Below are positions 23,927 to 35,257 of a DNA stretch of 64,000 nucleotides, piece after piece. Position 1 is the first letter of the stretch, and the number at the start of each line of letters is the position of its first letter. Source of the DNA: Tachypleus tridentatus (taxonomy: Eukaryota > Arthropoda > Merostomata > Xiphosura > Limulidae); the NCBI RefSeq assembly GCF_004210375.1, contig NC_134833.1, positions 18,903,396 to 18,967,395 of the forward strand, given 5' to 3'. Position numbers and translations under genes: made by a program. The notes under the pieces were generated by a model. That model was given only the letters and a program-made list of their open reading frames with translations, was not told the origin of the DNA and ran no database searches.

Positions 23927-24180
23927 TTTGTTTGTTTTGAATTTTGTGCAAAGCTACACGAGGGCTATCTGTCCCAGAATTAGTAGCTTAATACTAGAGA
24001 AATGGCAGCTAGTCATCACCGCCAACTCTTGGGCTACTCTTTTATCAACGAATAGTGGGATTGACTGTCACATAATAATGCCCCAACAGCTAAAAGGGCG
24101 AGCATGTTTGCTGTGATGGGGATTCGAACCTGCAACCCTCATATTATGAGTCTAATGCTTTAACCCACTAGCAGACCCTA
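23927..24180 (-). repeat. SINE-A, reverse orientation
   Basis: This copy runs from GTTTGTTTGTTTTGAATTTT to a worn head ending CACTAGCAGACCC. It is missing the GCTAGCCGTCCCTAA segment. Confidence 0.88.
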
Positions 24181-24182
24181 AC

Positions 24183-24340
24183 TTAATGTAAGACTAGAGG
24201 GAAGGTAGCTAGTTATCACCACCCATCGACAACCCCCCCCCCAACTGAAAGGGCAAGCATGTTTGGTGAGATAGGGATTTGAACTCATGGTTCTCAGAAT
24301 ACAAGTCGAATACCTTAACCCACCTAGCCATGCTGGGCCT
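24183..24340 (-). repeat. SINE-A, reverse, partial, head-to-tail with the previous copy
   Basis: It starts in the body (TAATGTAAGACTAGAGGG), has lost the middle around a 12-13-base C run (about 24232-24243) and ends in the complete head CCTAGCCATGCTGGGCC. Confidence 0.85.
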
Positions 24341-25986
24341 AGTTCAAGAGGGTCATAAGCAAACAGAAAGAGGATAAGTAGCCCTGACTGGAAAGGACAA
24401 CCACTAGGGCCATTATATCTGGGATTTGTCACCAAGAAAAGAAGAAGTTGGTGCAGAGGGGGTTCTCAAATGCATCAGTAAAATGCCTCCCAAAACATAA
24501 ACAATCCATAGAACATTAGAAGAAATAAAGAATATACCACAAGCCTAGCGTTAGTAAATCCTTCACAAACTGACAAAGATGGATATCTGCAGCTGATCTG
24601 ATGGTTGGCCCTTATTTATAAAAATCTTAAACATTTGGGAATGAAAATGTTCAACATACAGCCATTCCTTTTACAATGGGTTACAGTATCCACTGAAACT
24701 CGTGTTGTTTTTTCAGATACACATATGTATGTAACTTTATATCAACATATAGTAACAAAAATAATATTACTGACGGGTTTTTTTCGTCCCTTACAATGCA
24801 CTTTTTTTACACATTATTTTCAACGTACTTAGTATAATTATTCCTAGTGACAGCTTAAGCCTAAGTTAAAATTGATCCAGTATTCTAGAACTAGGCTTAA
24901 ACATTGACAACTCTATATCTGTAGCTTTATGTGCAGTTCAAATATAGTTTACCAAGTAAAGGTAAATTCCAGTAATAAAAATAATACGGACAAACAAAAG
25001 TGAAACACAGCTTTAATAAAATCATTGTCATCTTGACCATTAATTGCATAGTATCATACCATTAATCCTTTACCTACATGGGCTTAGCTCTGATTTTAAA
25101 ACAACACACATAAAAATAATAAAATTACATTTTATGAACTTGTTCCAGTTCATACAACACTATTTGTTTTCATACTATTTAATTATACAAACAGCATCTA
25201 AACTGCCACTGTTCGTCCTATCTCAGTCAGCCAAGTAAAAACTGGATGCAGCAGTGTAGTTGATATAATATTTACCATACATTTTCCTTTGCTTTCTGTC
25301 ATAACACTTGGAGATCGCAACTTACGCCTTATCACTATATCATAATTACTAAATTAGCACATTTATTTTCAGAAGTTTTAGTAAAAAAACAGTCTGTAAT
25401 ACAAATGGAATATTCCAAGCACAGTAAAAAAAATGTTCAATGAAATGCTGCTGCTAACATCTTTCAGCTGAATACATTTTAAGTTTGTGATCATGTCAGA
25501 TATTAAGTTATGTTATTTATGATAAATAACATAAATTGATTATAAACAACGCACTGACAACTGTTATAATTGGAGTCCAGTCAAACTGGATTAATGCATG
25601 ATTTGGCTACCTTATGGTTCAGTGTTAAGATATTTGTTGTCATTTGTTTTCAAATACACATCACAAAGTGTATTTTATTGAAGTATTTCTTTGTGGACGC
25701 ACTTATCAATGAAAATAACTTGCTTTTCTGTTTCAACACTCACAATATTCCCCCTAAGGAAACACTAATAATTTTTTAAAGTTTTTTTTTTATATTTGAA
25801 ACTTATCTTTTTTATCTGAAAAAAATCAATTGTTTTAATTATCGCTCACCTAAAAATACTGCCTAATTATAGAACTATTACCGAGTTATGATTGGCGATG
25901 ATCGGTGCGGTATTTCCAGACGTTCGAATTTTGGACCTATACCTGGCATGCTCCATCATAATAAGATTATATATAATTCATCAATA
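24341..25986. other. AT-rich spacer, no gene recognised
   Basis: No coding signal. A near-perfect 27-base palindrome (TTATGTTATTTAT, one central base pair mismatch, then its complement) lies at about 25508-25534. Confidence 0.4.
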
Positions 25987-26194
25987 GTTTGTTTGTTTTG
26001 GAATTTCGCGCAAAGCTACACGAGGGCTATCTGCGCTAGCCATCCCTAATTTTTCAGTGTAAGACTAGAGGGAAGACAACTCTTGAGCTACTCTTTTACC
26101 GACGAATAGAGGGATTGACCATAACATTATAATGCACCCACGGCTGAAAGGGCGAGCATGTTTGGTGCGACGGGGATTCGAACCCGCGACCTCG
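25987..26194 (-). repeat. SINE-A, reverse, head truncated
   Basis: Tail and body are well preserved. It ends just after box B (GGATTCGAACCCGCGACC), and about 25 bases of the body (CTAGTCATCACC region) are missing. Confidence 0.9.
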
Positions 26195-26427
26195 TCAGTA
26201 ATAATAATAGTGATAGTTGTATTTTAGTATTAATATGTAGTACTAGTATTACTGGTAAAGTAATATTAATATACCAATATTACCAATAAAATACTATATA
26301 CTCACGACAAATATCTTTCTCTACTTTTATTCTATCCTATTATTTAAAAATAAAATATATTCTGAAACCACCTTAAATGTAATAAAGAGTTAGCTGGCTT
26401 AATACCGATATTATTTGAAGTTAGACT

Positions 26428-26512
26428 TAAAACTGCACAACGTCGTATCTGTATTCTATGCGATTTCTAGTCATGTAAATCCGCAAACAAACCGCTGTGT
26501 CACTGAATGCCA
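26428..26512 (-). repeat. Diverged SINE-B
   Basis: The head-like GTGACACAGCGGTTTG (minus strand) is followed by a worn internal region. The tail is barely recognisable. Confidence 0.45.
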
Positions 26513-26865
26513 ACACTTAGTAATTCACCAAGACGTTAATACATTACAGCAACTTTTTATCAAAATTTTAAGATCAAAACACAAGTAATGCTCACAGTCA
26601 TAACAAAATTCAAATCTGTCGCAATAAAAACGTCAGAAAGAGGTTACTACACTAAAAGAAAGCACGGTATCTCTTGCACTTACTAAATACTTAATAAAGT
26701 CTCTTATAGTGCGCATTCAGTGAGAAAACTGTTGGCTAAGTTTGATAAAAATAGTTTCATTGTGGCTTTTTTTGACTGAAAAAAACAACTAAAATAGTAT
26801 AGAAACTAAGTACAAGTATATGCACTTCTAAGAGGTGAACGACTTACTAAGTAGCTTCCAATATC

Positions 26866-26992
26866 GAGTTTGTTGGTAACTAAGCGCAAAGATACATAAT
26901 GGGCTATCTGTGCTATGCTCACCACAGACATCGAAACCCGGTGTCTAGTGTTGTAACTTCGCAGACATGCCGCTGTGCGACTGGGAGGCCTG
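26866..26992 (-). repeat. SINE-B, reverse orientation
   Basis: The minus strand shows CCAGTCGCACAGCGGCATG, then the box-B region GGGTTTCGATGTCTG, GGTGAGCATAGCACAG and GATAGCCCATTATG. Confidence 0.82.
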
Positions 26993-27399
26993 TACAGAGG
27001 GAGGAACGTAAAGTGCATTTCAAGGGCAAAGGAGTTAACAAATCACTTGAGTTTTATAATCAATGCATAAAATGTCCCGAATTCTGTGTTACAGGAATAT
27101 ATTTTATAAAAAGGAAGAACAGTCAAAATTTAGATACATTTATGTTATTCACAAGCGATTCGAAAAAGGAAAAACTTGAACATGTAAAAAATAGTTCTCT
27201 GGATGATTTCTTAATCAGAATCATAATAATGTAAGATATTACGCCAACTTTTAACAACATACACACAACAAGGTTGCCACAACTGTAAGAAAAAATAAAA
27301 GTTTTAAATCCACCTTTATTTGTCCTGGATATCAACAATTCTTCCATTCACAGTAGCCAACACAAACTCATTTCATAAGCTATTCAGTCTGCTATTAAG

Positions 27400-27660
27400 A
27401 CCCAGCATGGCCAGGTGGATAAGGCACTCTACTCTTAATCCGAGGATCGCGGGTTCGAATCCCGATCGCACCAAACATGCTCGCCCTTTCAGCCGTAGGG
27501 GCGTTATAATGTTAAGGTTAATCCCACTATTTGTTGGTAAAAGAGTAGCCCCAGAGTTGGTGATGACGAACTGCCTTCCCTCTAGTCTTACACAGCTAAA
27601 TTAGGGACGATTAGTACAGATAGCCCTCGTGTAGCTTTGAGCGAAATTTAAAATAAAAAC
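27400..27660 (+). repeat. SINE-A
   Basis: It has a head with TGGCCAGGTGGATAAGGC, a box B GGTTCGAATCC, and a GAATCCCGATCGCACC junction. The body and the tail ending GCGAAATTTAAAATAAAAAC follow. About 15 bases of the GGTGGGTGG segment are missing. Confidence 0.9.
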
Positions 27661-27767
27661 ACTGTTATTAAAAGAAAATTGTCTTAACTGGATCTTAGCT
27701 CGTCTTTTCCAAATCTTAAGTGTTTCTCAATTTATAGCACAAAGAAACGAAAGGCATTTATCCTAAC

Positions 27768-27886
27768 GTTTGTTTGTTGTTATACACGAAGGACTGTTTG
27801 TGCTTTGTATACCATTGGCACGGAAATAACTGATTTTTAGTATTATAAGCCACAGACTGTTTTGGTGAGTTACGAGGGAGGCTTGT
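27768..27886 (-). repeat. Diverged SINE-B
   Basis: TTTGTTTGTTGTTATACACG at one end and the worn head CCTCGTAACTCACC (minus strand) at the other bracket a decayed internal region. Confidence 0.45.
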
Positions 27887-28114
27887 CCCGATGATCGCCC
27901 AATAATCTTGCAAATTTCAATAAAGTCATTTTACATAATTTATTTTTATCAGAAAATGAATTAACAGTTAAGAGATCTTAACCTTTATCTACATAATATG
28001 CAGGCACACTACGTGTATATCAACAAAATTTTCATGCATGCAATATATATAGTTTTAGCATAAAACGTCGGTTAAACAAGTAACTAATTCTTTTCGCCCC
28101 AGTTACTTATTACG

Positions 28115-28387
28115 TTGGCCAAGCGCGTAAGGCGTGCGACTCGTAACCCGAGGGTCGCGGGTTCGAGCCCGCGTCGCGCTAAACATGCTCGCCCTCCCAG
28201 CCGTGGGGGCGTATAATGTGACGGTCAATCCCACTCTTCGTTGGTAAAAGAGTAGCCCAAGAGTTGGCGATGGGTGGTGATGATTAGCTGCCTTCCCTCT
28301 AGTCTTACACTGCAAAATTAGGGACGGCTAGCACAGATAGCCCTCGAGTAGCTTTGTGCGAAATTCCAGAAACAAACAAACAAAACA
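28115..28387 (+). repeat. SINE-A, young copy with perfect 11-bp target duplication
   Basis: It begins TTGGCCAAGCGCGTAAGG, short by a few head bases, and ends CCAGAAACAAACAAACAAAA. TACTTATTACG occurs immediately before (28104-28114) and after (28388-28398). The body is close to consensus. Confidence 0.93.
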
Positions 28388-28479
28388 TACTTATTACGCT
28401 GAGTCAGTCACCTGGAGTATTACGTGCACCTTCTCATGGTACAAAGGTTTCGTGAGGTAGACCTCCTCAACCATTAGTT

Positions 28480-28560
28480 TGTGTGTCATTCCAGTCAGCC
28501 TGATGAAATTTTGTATGAAGCGAAATGCTTCGTTGGCACTAATTATGGCAAATATTCAAC
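28480..28560 (+). other. Penelope-terminus-like motif
   Basis: CCTGATGA, then 14 bases, then CGAAATGCTTCGTTGG is the kind of sequence that sits near the ends of Penelope-like elements. The same CTGAYGA-14 bases-CGAAA spacing occurs at 34105-34130. No coding part of such an element is visible nearby. Confidence 0.35.
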
Positions 28561-28985
28561 CTGTTGAACAAAGATGTATACAATGTTGTTTTTTTTACTT
28601 TTCTCTTAAGTTATTAAATAACTGGTGTAGTATTTTTAGATATGAATATATAACTGATGTTAATATAAATGAATAATGTTGTGTTATTAATCTTTACCGT
28701 TATTCTGGGGTGTAAAATGAGTCATCTAAATTTGATAAAACTGTGCTTCACTTTCTTAATCTTATTTATGGCATAACAGTTACTGTGCTTATGTTATATC
28801 GTGTTTTCTACGTTATTTAGTGATACTAAAATTTTCATTTTTTTTGGGGGGGGGGAGTATTTAGTTTCCAAACTATAATGGCGACAACATGTGTGGTTCA
28901 GAAAGTCGTTGAGATTACCTTGATCTAGTTGCTTTGTTCTCCACAATTGGTAGTTTCTTCTACCCACGGGGATATTTTAGTAATA

Positions 28986-29349
28986 CCGTGTTTCTCCGAT
29001 AATAAGACCTACCCATAAAATAAGACCTAGTGTGATTTTTGGGGATAGTTTTAATATAAGCCCTACCCTTAAAATAAGCCCTAGTTAAGAGTGGCAGGAA
29101 GAGGAAAGAAATAAAAAAAAATTAATTTATTAATTAGTTTAATAGTTAGTTAATTAGTTTGTTTAAGTATTAATCAGTTAGTTTAATAGTTTAATAATAG
29201 TTTATTTTAAATGGTTAGTTTAATAGTTTTACTTTGTAACTTCATTTTTTTAATATATCAAAATAAGACATCCCCCGAAAATAAGCCCTAGTGTCATATT
29301 TTGGAGTGAAAATTAATATAAGCCCTGTCTTATTTTCGGAGAAACACGG
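28986..29349. mobile_element. MITE, Tc1/mariner-like, TA target site
   Basis: The left end reads CCGTGTTTCTCCGATAATAA. The right end is its inverted complement with one mismatch over about 23 bases. TA lies on both sides (28984-28985 and 29350-29351). Inside, AATAAGCCCTAG and AATAAGACCTA motifs recur near both ends, and the centre is an AT-rich run of TTAGTTTAATAG-like units. 364 bp, no coding frame. Confidence 0.88.
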
Positions 29350-29351
29350 TA

Positions 29352-30930
29352 TGTGCAGCATGAAGGGGTACCGATTGTTACAGTTGATCAATTCTGTAAG
29401 AAAAAAAATGTGAGGTGATGCTGTTAACTAAACAAAGAAAGCGAATTTAAATGTCTAGTTCTAGCGCATTTAAATTACGCACTTGTACGTACATTATGTA
29501 CATTATGGGCGTGTTTAGTCATATATATATTAATCATGAAGAAGAGAAAATTATGTCATTAATTAACAAATATTGTTTTTTTACTTTTAAGAACTATTTT
29601 TAAGCCTCTTTTATTTCATATACAGGAATATGACTCAGTTCTATAGAAAACTCCCACAATTCCAAAATAAAATTTGCTGTTATTATAATTAACCTTTTTA
29701 ATACTTCTAGGGAAATCACTTTTATTTGAAAATATCAAACATGCAATTTGCTAAAATAAATAGTGCATTCCAATTGGCTCATTGGTAGAAGGCTTTGAGT
29801 ACACTGAATATGGTATATATAGAAAGATATCATCATATATTTATTGTTTTTGATAAAATAACCAATGGTAACAGGGTAATTCACACAGAGGGCGTGAAAA
29901 GAATAACCTTTATGTTTTTTGTATATAATGTTTTCTCAGTCTGGAACAGGTTTTCATCTATTTTCATCATATAATTCTGAGATCCTTCAAATCCCCCAAC
30001 AGACCATTTGTGCGCTATTCACTGCAGGTATCAAATCCAATTTTTAGCATTATAAACTTTCAGACTCAGCAACTAACCACTGAGAAGGCATGCAGAAATC
30101 TAACCATTTATGTAATTTTGAACTTCATCGGATCATTTCAATTATACGAATAATTAGCATTTAAATTTAATTAACATTATTTTAATCTGCTAAATTATTA
30201 AGTTTATCTTTTCTTCATGTAACATTTTCCTTCTTAAAGTGAAAGGTATGTTGGTTATTCACAATAATTTAAACATTACTACAATAAAAGATCAAATTAT
30301 ATATCTTGTAAAAACAACATCTATAAAAATATTATGTATAGCACAAAGACACTGTTGTGTTAGAGATGTACACTTAAGGTTTTTCGATACATCGATGCCC
30401 AACACAAAAGTATCAAGTATACACAAAGTTTTTAAAATGTTATGCAGGATGCAAAACAGACAGCAAAGAAAAAACTCACAAGCACAAACTTACATTTGTT
30501 TTTATTCATATAGAAAAGAAAGGACACTGGGGCTTTATCTAAAATTTCTAGACTTACTGTCCAATATTGAACGCTGTTGAGGTAGAAAAAGCGAATTTTG
30601 TTCAGTTCGAAGCTAGAGATCAGAATAATTATTTTACCATACCAAATTTCTATTGCAGTATCCCACAATCCTAAATTCCAATTTGATAAAAGTTGTTTTT
30701 ACTTGATGGGTTACAAGAATACCATACACTTAGTGAAGTCTCAAAATGTGTTATGTGATCTAGTATTACGATTAATGCTAGCCAGTTAAACAGGTTGTCT
30801 TGTTTAAATATTGCTTATAATAGTAAGTAATTAAAAAGTACTATAGCTAACAACATTACTGTCTTAGGTGGAACAATTCTGCAATGACATAAATAAAGCT
30901 TCAGTTTGTTTTGAAGTCAGTGTTGTTAGT
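29352..30930. other. AT-rich spacer, no gene recognised
   Basis: Open frames at 30239-30789 have no recognisable motif and an AT-driven composition. A decayed SINE-B lies at about 29998-30092. Confidence 0.4.
29998..30092 (-). repeat. Diverged SINE-B
   Basis: The AGCATTATAAACTTTCAGAC core and CACTGAGAAGG head region resemble the family in reverse; the tail is worn. Confidence 0.4.
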
Positions 30931-31190
30931 TTTGTTTTAATTTCGCGCAAAGCTACTCGAGGGATATGTGCGCTAGCCGTTTATAATTTAGCAGTGTAAG
31001 ACTAGAGGGAAGGCAGCTAGTCATCACCACCCACCGCCAACTCTTGGGCTATTCTTTTACCAATGAATAGTGGGATTTACCGTAACATTATAAAGCCCCC
31101 CATGATTGAAACAGCGAGCATGTTTGGTGCGACTGGGATTCGAATCCAGGATTACGAGTTGAACGCCTTAACCCACATGGCCATGCCGGG
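30931..31190 (-). repeat. SINE-A, reverse orientation
   Basis: From TTTGTTTTAATTTCGCGC to the head CATGGCCATGCCGGG. About 10 bases are missing between box B and the anticodon-like segment. Confidence 0.9.
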
Positions 31191-31232
31191 TTTGAAGTTA
31201 TAGTTACCATATACCTATTTAAAAATCCTCCT

Positions 31233-31360
31233 TCCCCCAGTGGCTCAGCGGTATGTTTGCGGACTTACACGCTAAAATCCGGGTTCGATACCCGTGGTGG
31301 ACAGAGCACAGAGAGCCCATTGTGTAGCTTTGTGCTTAATTCAAAACAACAACAACAAAA
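31233..31360 (+). repeat. SINE-B, best-preserved copy
   Basis: The head is CCCCCAGTGGCTCAGCGGTA, with TTACACGCTAAAATCC and box B GGGTTCGATACCC. GGTGGACAGAGCACAG and the tail AGCCCATTGTGTAGCTTTG follow, ending in a (CAA)n run. It serves as reference for the family. Confidence 0.9.
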
Positions 31361-31856
31361 AAGTCCTTCCTAGTGTTTAAAACAAAATAATAATAAAATA
31401 TGTTATTTGCAGAAGATCTCCCCATAAGGATATGCATGGCTTTAATGAGCAGCAACGCAAATTAATGCAAGATAAAATTGGTGCAAAGAGATTAAACGTA
31501 CCTTACAACGCATATCTCAAAAGCACATTATTTCGCATCTGTTCACGAAGTGACGGTAAAAGCAGACGCGTGAGAACCACATAGGATGAAGTACATCGAT
31601 AGTTACATCTGTTCATCACTGTTTTGGAGAAGGAAGTGAGGGTTACAGACACCGGAAATGCTTTATAGTGAATTGTGGTATAAATAAACAGAATTATGAG
31701 AAAGAAAATCCTGTAACATTACGAGAATTTATGATATGAAAACTATGCCCTGAAAACATCAGGTTTTAACACACTAAGAAAAGTTAATACACATAACTTC
31801 ATTGGCCCACAGATTTATGAATTCCTCAAATCTCACAATGCGGTGTTCCTTTTAAG

Positions 31857-32137
31857 CGGCCCGGCATGGCCAAGCGCGTTAAGGCGTGCGACTCGTAATC
31901 TGAGGGTCGCAGGTTCGCATCCCCGTCGCGCCAAACATGGTCGCCCTTTCAGCCGTGAGGGCGTTATAACGTGACGGTCAATCTCACTATTCGTTGGTAA
32001 AAGAGTAGCCCAAGAGTTGGCGGTGAGTGGTGATGACTAGCTGCCTTCCCTCTAGTCTTACACTGCAAAATTAGGGACGGCTAGCACAGATAGCCCTCGA
32101 GTAGCTTTGTGCGAAATTCAAAAAACAAACAAAAACA
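31857..32137 (+). repeat. SINE-A, full-length, GCATCC-type head
   Basis: This copy runs from GGCCCGGCATGGCCAAGCGC to CAAAAAACAAACAAAAAC and has very little divergence from the other young copies. Confidence 0.93.
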
Positions 32138-33299
32138 AAATAACTAATTCACAATGCTGTCTAAAGATAGAAAACGGTTTTACCTTTTATCTAAGAGAAG
32201 ATGTGCACGTGTAACTGAATACAGATACAGAGAAGACAAGTGGATAAAGATAGCTTTCTGTTCCAAAACGGCTCATTCCACATTTTTAACTTTTCTCCAT
32301 TGAATTTAAGGTATTTTTATTTCTCAGTGTATATTTCACATAAAACTTCTGTTGCTTGTCATGTAAATTCACAGACATTTCAAAACTATCACCAAGTTCA
32401 AGGAAAGTAAAAGTTAAAAACAATTATAACAACCATACAAAAGTCAGCCTCTAATGAATTCCAATTCGTTTTGGTTACACTCGGCTTATTACTTCAGCCA
32501 ATATTTGAAATGGTAGCTTTCATACTTGATTTGGTTTGGGGGTTTTATAGCACAAGACGACTCAACCTTGTTCAACTGAATCGTTTCACAACGTTTATCA
32601 TTTCAATTGCATAGTTCATTGGCTGGTTTGGTGTTTTATGGTGCAAAGGAACTAGGATATCTACACCAAACATCTGTTAAAAAGTTAAAATTAAAGTAAA
32701 ATTAGTAAAATTCATAAAAGGAAATTAAGATAAAAGAAAACAAAGTTTAGTTTTTGAATTAAAAACATAAATAACATTAAATCCAATTTTTATATCTAGT
32801 CTACAGCAGTAAGAGAAAAACTACAGTAATACAAGTTGTAGAGGACTTTCTGTAACATAATTGTAATTATTGTAACTTGCTAGGATGACTAACTGGTACT
32901 TCAAACATCAGCGTTAGTCACCTGAAGTTGGCTTTTCCAGTTCTGGTTTCGAGGTATTTGACGTCACGGCCATTTTCTAATTTCAAATCGAACTAGGTAT
33001 ACTTTGATTCTCAACAGGGAATCACATTACAAAAGGTCTAATGTATAAATTTTAAAAACTTAAATAGCATTAAAAAGATTAATGTCCTTTAAAAAACTAA
33101 AAACATTTCTAAGGTGGACATCACCCAATAACGCGGTCTAACGTTATGGACAAACCTCGAGACAAAACATGTTTAAAATGGTGCCGTCGTTGAGAGTCGT
33201 AACAACGGCAAGACAGTAAAATGTGGCTTATTGTGATCTGAGTGTTACATAGACTACACACTGGTGCATCAGTTCCAGATGAAATAAAACGATGAGTTA

Positions 33300-33944
33300 A
33301 AAACTGTGATCAAGGTGTAGTCTAGTTAGAACAACTTCCTCTTTCTGATCCTTACAGAAGCGAGACGGCCAAAGTCCAATATAGGATTATATTTAGAAAA
33401 GTTTGTCTTCACGTTACTCACAAGTCAACTGCCAGCTGGCACGGAGCTGAGTCTTGAATACAGGGCCATAGTCCATGTATGGAACAGGCACAGCAGTGAT
33501 AGTGCCAGAGCAGGTAGATTTAGCTGAGCTGTCGGCGAACCCGTTCCCGCGAATAACAACGTGGCCTGGTATCCAGAAAAACTGGATAGAAATAGATGTT
33601 GAAGAGAAATGGGCCAGTCAGTTTTGAATATTGGTAAGAACAGGGTGTGAACTAACGTGAAGCGATTCCAGGGACAGTAGAGAACTAAGCGAGTCAGTTT
33701 ATATAGTGCAGTTTGAGTACTGCTTAGCTTCTATGTGATCCAGGGCAAAAGAAATGACATACAGTTCAGCAGTGAACACAGAAGCTGTAGAGGGGATTCT
33801 GGGCGCAACTACCGAACCAAAACAAACCACGGCAGAGCCCATACAGTCACCTGACTTCGAACCATCTGTATAAATAGGAATGGAAGGATGGTTCGAAAGA
33901 TGTTCAGCAAATAACAGACAATTCGTGATAACGAGAAAACCCAC
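33300..33944 (-). pseudogene. LINE ORF2 RNase H domain, broken
   Basis: IPIYTDGSKSGDCMGSAVV carries the first acidic residue (TDGS), and STASVFTAELYVISFALDHI the Glu of the catalytic set. The next part, with a stop near 33700, continues into HVSSHPVLTN and WIPGHV. This domain marks the element as an I-superclade LINE rather than a plain jockey. The N-terminal side is separated from the reverse transcriptase by a 266-bp insertion. Confidence 0.88.
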
Positions 33945-34186
33945 TTGTAGAGAAAATTATATATTTTAAAACGGCTGGTAATACCTATATTACTAAATAT
34001 ATCCAACATCTAAACACGCCCTATACATTCCTACACTCAATTACACAACCGCCTTCAAACATGTGATTAGCTACCGGTTAGTAACCCTTTCTTTCTTTGT
34101 GAACCTGACGATGACCGAAGAAGGTCGAAACGTTGTTCGCTCCTCTAGTGCTTTCTCTATCCATACCAGTCGTTTTTAAAATATAT
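33921..34186. mobile_element. Short Penelope-like insertion with inverted terminal segments
   Basis: This block interrupts the LINE between residues reading WKHCL and CLLFAEHLS. AAATAACAGACA (33909-33920) and AAATAAGAGACA (34187-34198) flank it, a 12-bp duplication with one mismatch. Inside, TATATTTTAAAACGGCTGG near the left and its inverted counterpart near the right form terminal inverted segments. The motif CTGACGA (34105-34111), 14 bases, then CGAAACG resembles the conserved terminal region of Penelope-like elements, which often carry hammerhead ribozyme motifs. The element type is inferred. Confidence 0.6.
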
Positions 34187-34239
34187 AAATAAGAGACAGT
34201 GTTTCCAGTCAGGAGTGTCTGCTCTTCTTAGATGATTTA

Positions 34240-35255
34240 AAGATAGGTCACATTTGGGGACTGTATTAAGCCATGGTAGGATGGACTGACTAGTGGATAC
34301 AGCAATGTTATACAAGCACAAACCTGATTCATCCAACTGCGCCTGGATACAAAGGTCAAAAGGAGCAATGGCAGATCGTCTATTCTGAAAAAGCATAGCC
34401 CACCAAGGAAGGAAAACACAACCCCAGGTGGGATGCTTTGGTATGGAACGAATTTTCGAAGCATATAGTCAAGACAATTGCAAACAGCAGAGGTGTAAAG
34501 GAGATTCATGAGAATCTGTGTACAACCTCTGAACTGGGGAAGTTTAGAAAACCCCAGTGCAGAGCCGAAGTCCTTAATGATGAATGGGGTCCAGCATCTT
34601 TAAGGCCGAGGTTCTGGCAGGGTCATAAACCAGTGATCCATAGTCTAGTTTTGATCGAATAAGAGCACTATATATCTTTAGCATAGAACGTCAATTCACT
34701 CCCCAAGTGGTGAAAGAGAGGACACGGAGGATGTTCAGTGCTCTTGTACATTTGACCCGTAGCAACTTGATGTGTGATATAAAAGTCAGCTTACAGTCAA
34801 AGATAAGACCCAAGAACTTTGTCTCAGGGACCACAGGAAGCACAGCTTCACCGATACGGAGTTCAGGGTCAGGGTGAATACCCCATTGGAGGCAAAAGTG
34901 CATGCAAACAGTTTTAACTTATCTCTCTCTAAAACAGTAAAGGATTGAAAGTAGTTTGTAGCTGCTGCTCAATATACCTCATGTTCGACGACTGACATGA
35001 GATGTGAAAGTCGTCGACATACAGCCCGTTTTCAACAGTAAGGGGGAGTTGTTCATTGATGGTATTAATCTTTATACTGAAAAGTGTGACACTCAAAACA
35101 CAGCCCTGTATAAAATAACAGGAAAATGTCGAATCCACACAGACAATGGCAGGATCAAGTTCTGCAAGAGTAGTAAAAGAGGACCAGTTGGCTTGATTCA
35201 GCTTCATCTGGGACACGCGAGTCAGGTGGCATCTATCATAACCAGTCTCTCTCAA
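34240..35255 (-). pseudogene. LINE ORF2 reverse transcriptase, large internal deletion
   Basis: The frame 35255-34929 passes from the post-endonuclease linker (ending LAELDPAIV) straight into CYFIQGCVLSVTLF and ENGLYVDDFHIS. That is the motif just before the active site and the YVDD active site itself (35010-35021). The fingers region normally in between is missing, with a junction near 35145. Downstream, IGEAVLPVVPETKFLGLIFD, in 34903-34691, is the region that follows the palm. Further shifted pieces extend to about 34240. Confidence 0.88.
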
Positions 35256-35257
35256 AA

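Noticed and set aside
30239-30580. 113-codon open frame as a gene
   Set aside because: Low-complexity AT-rich composition, no domain, overlapped by an equally good frame on the other strand.
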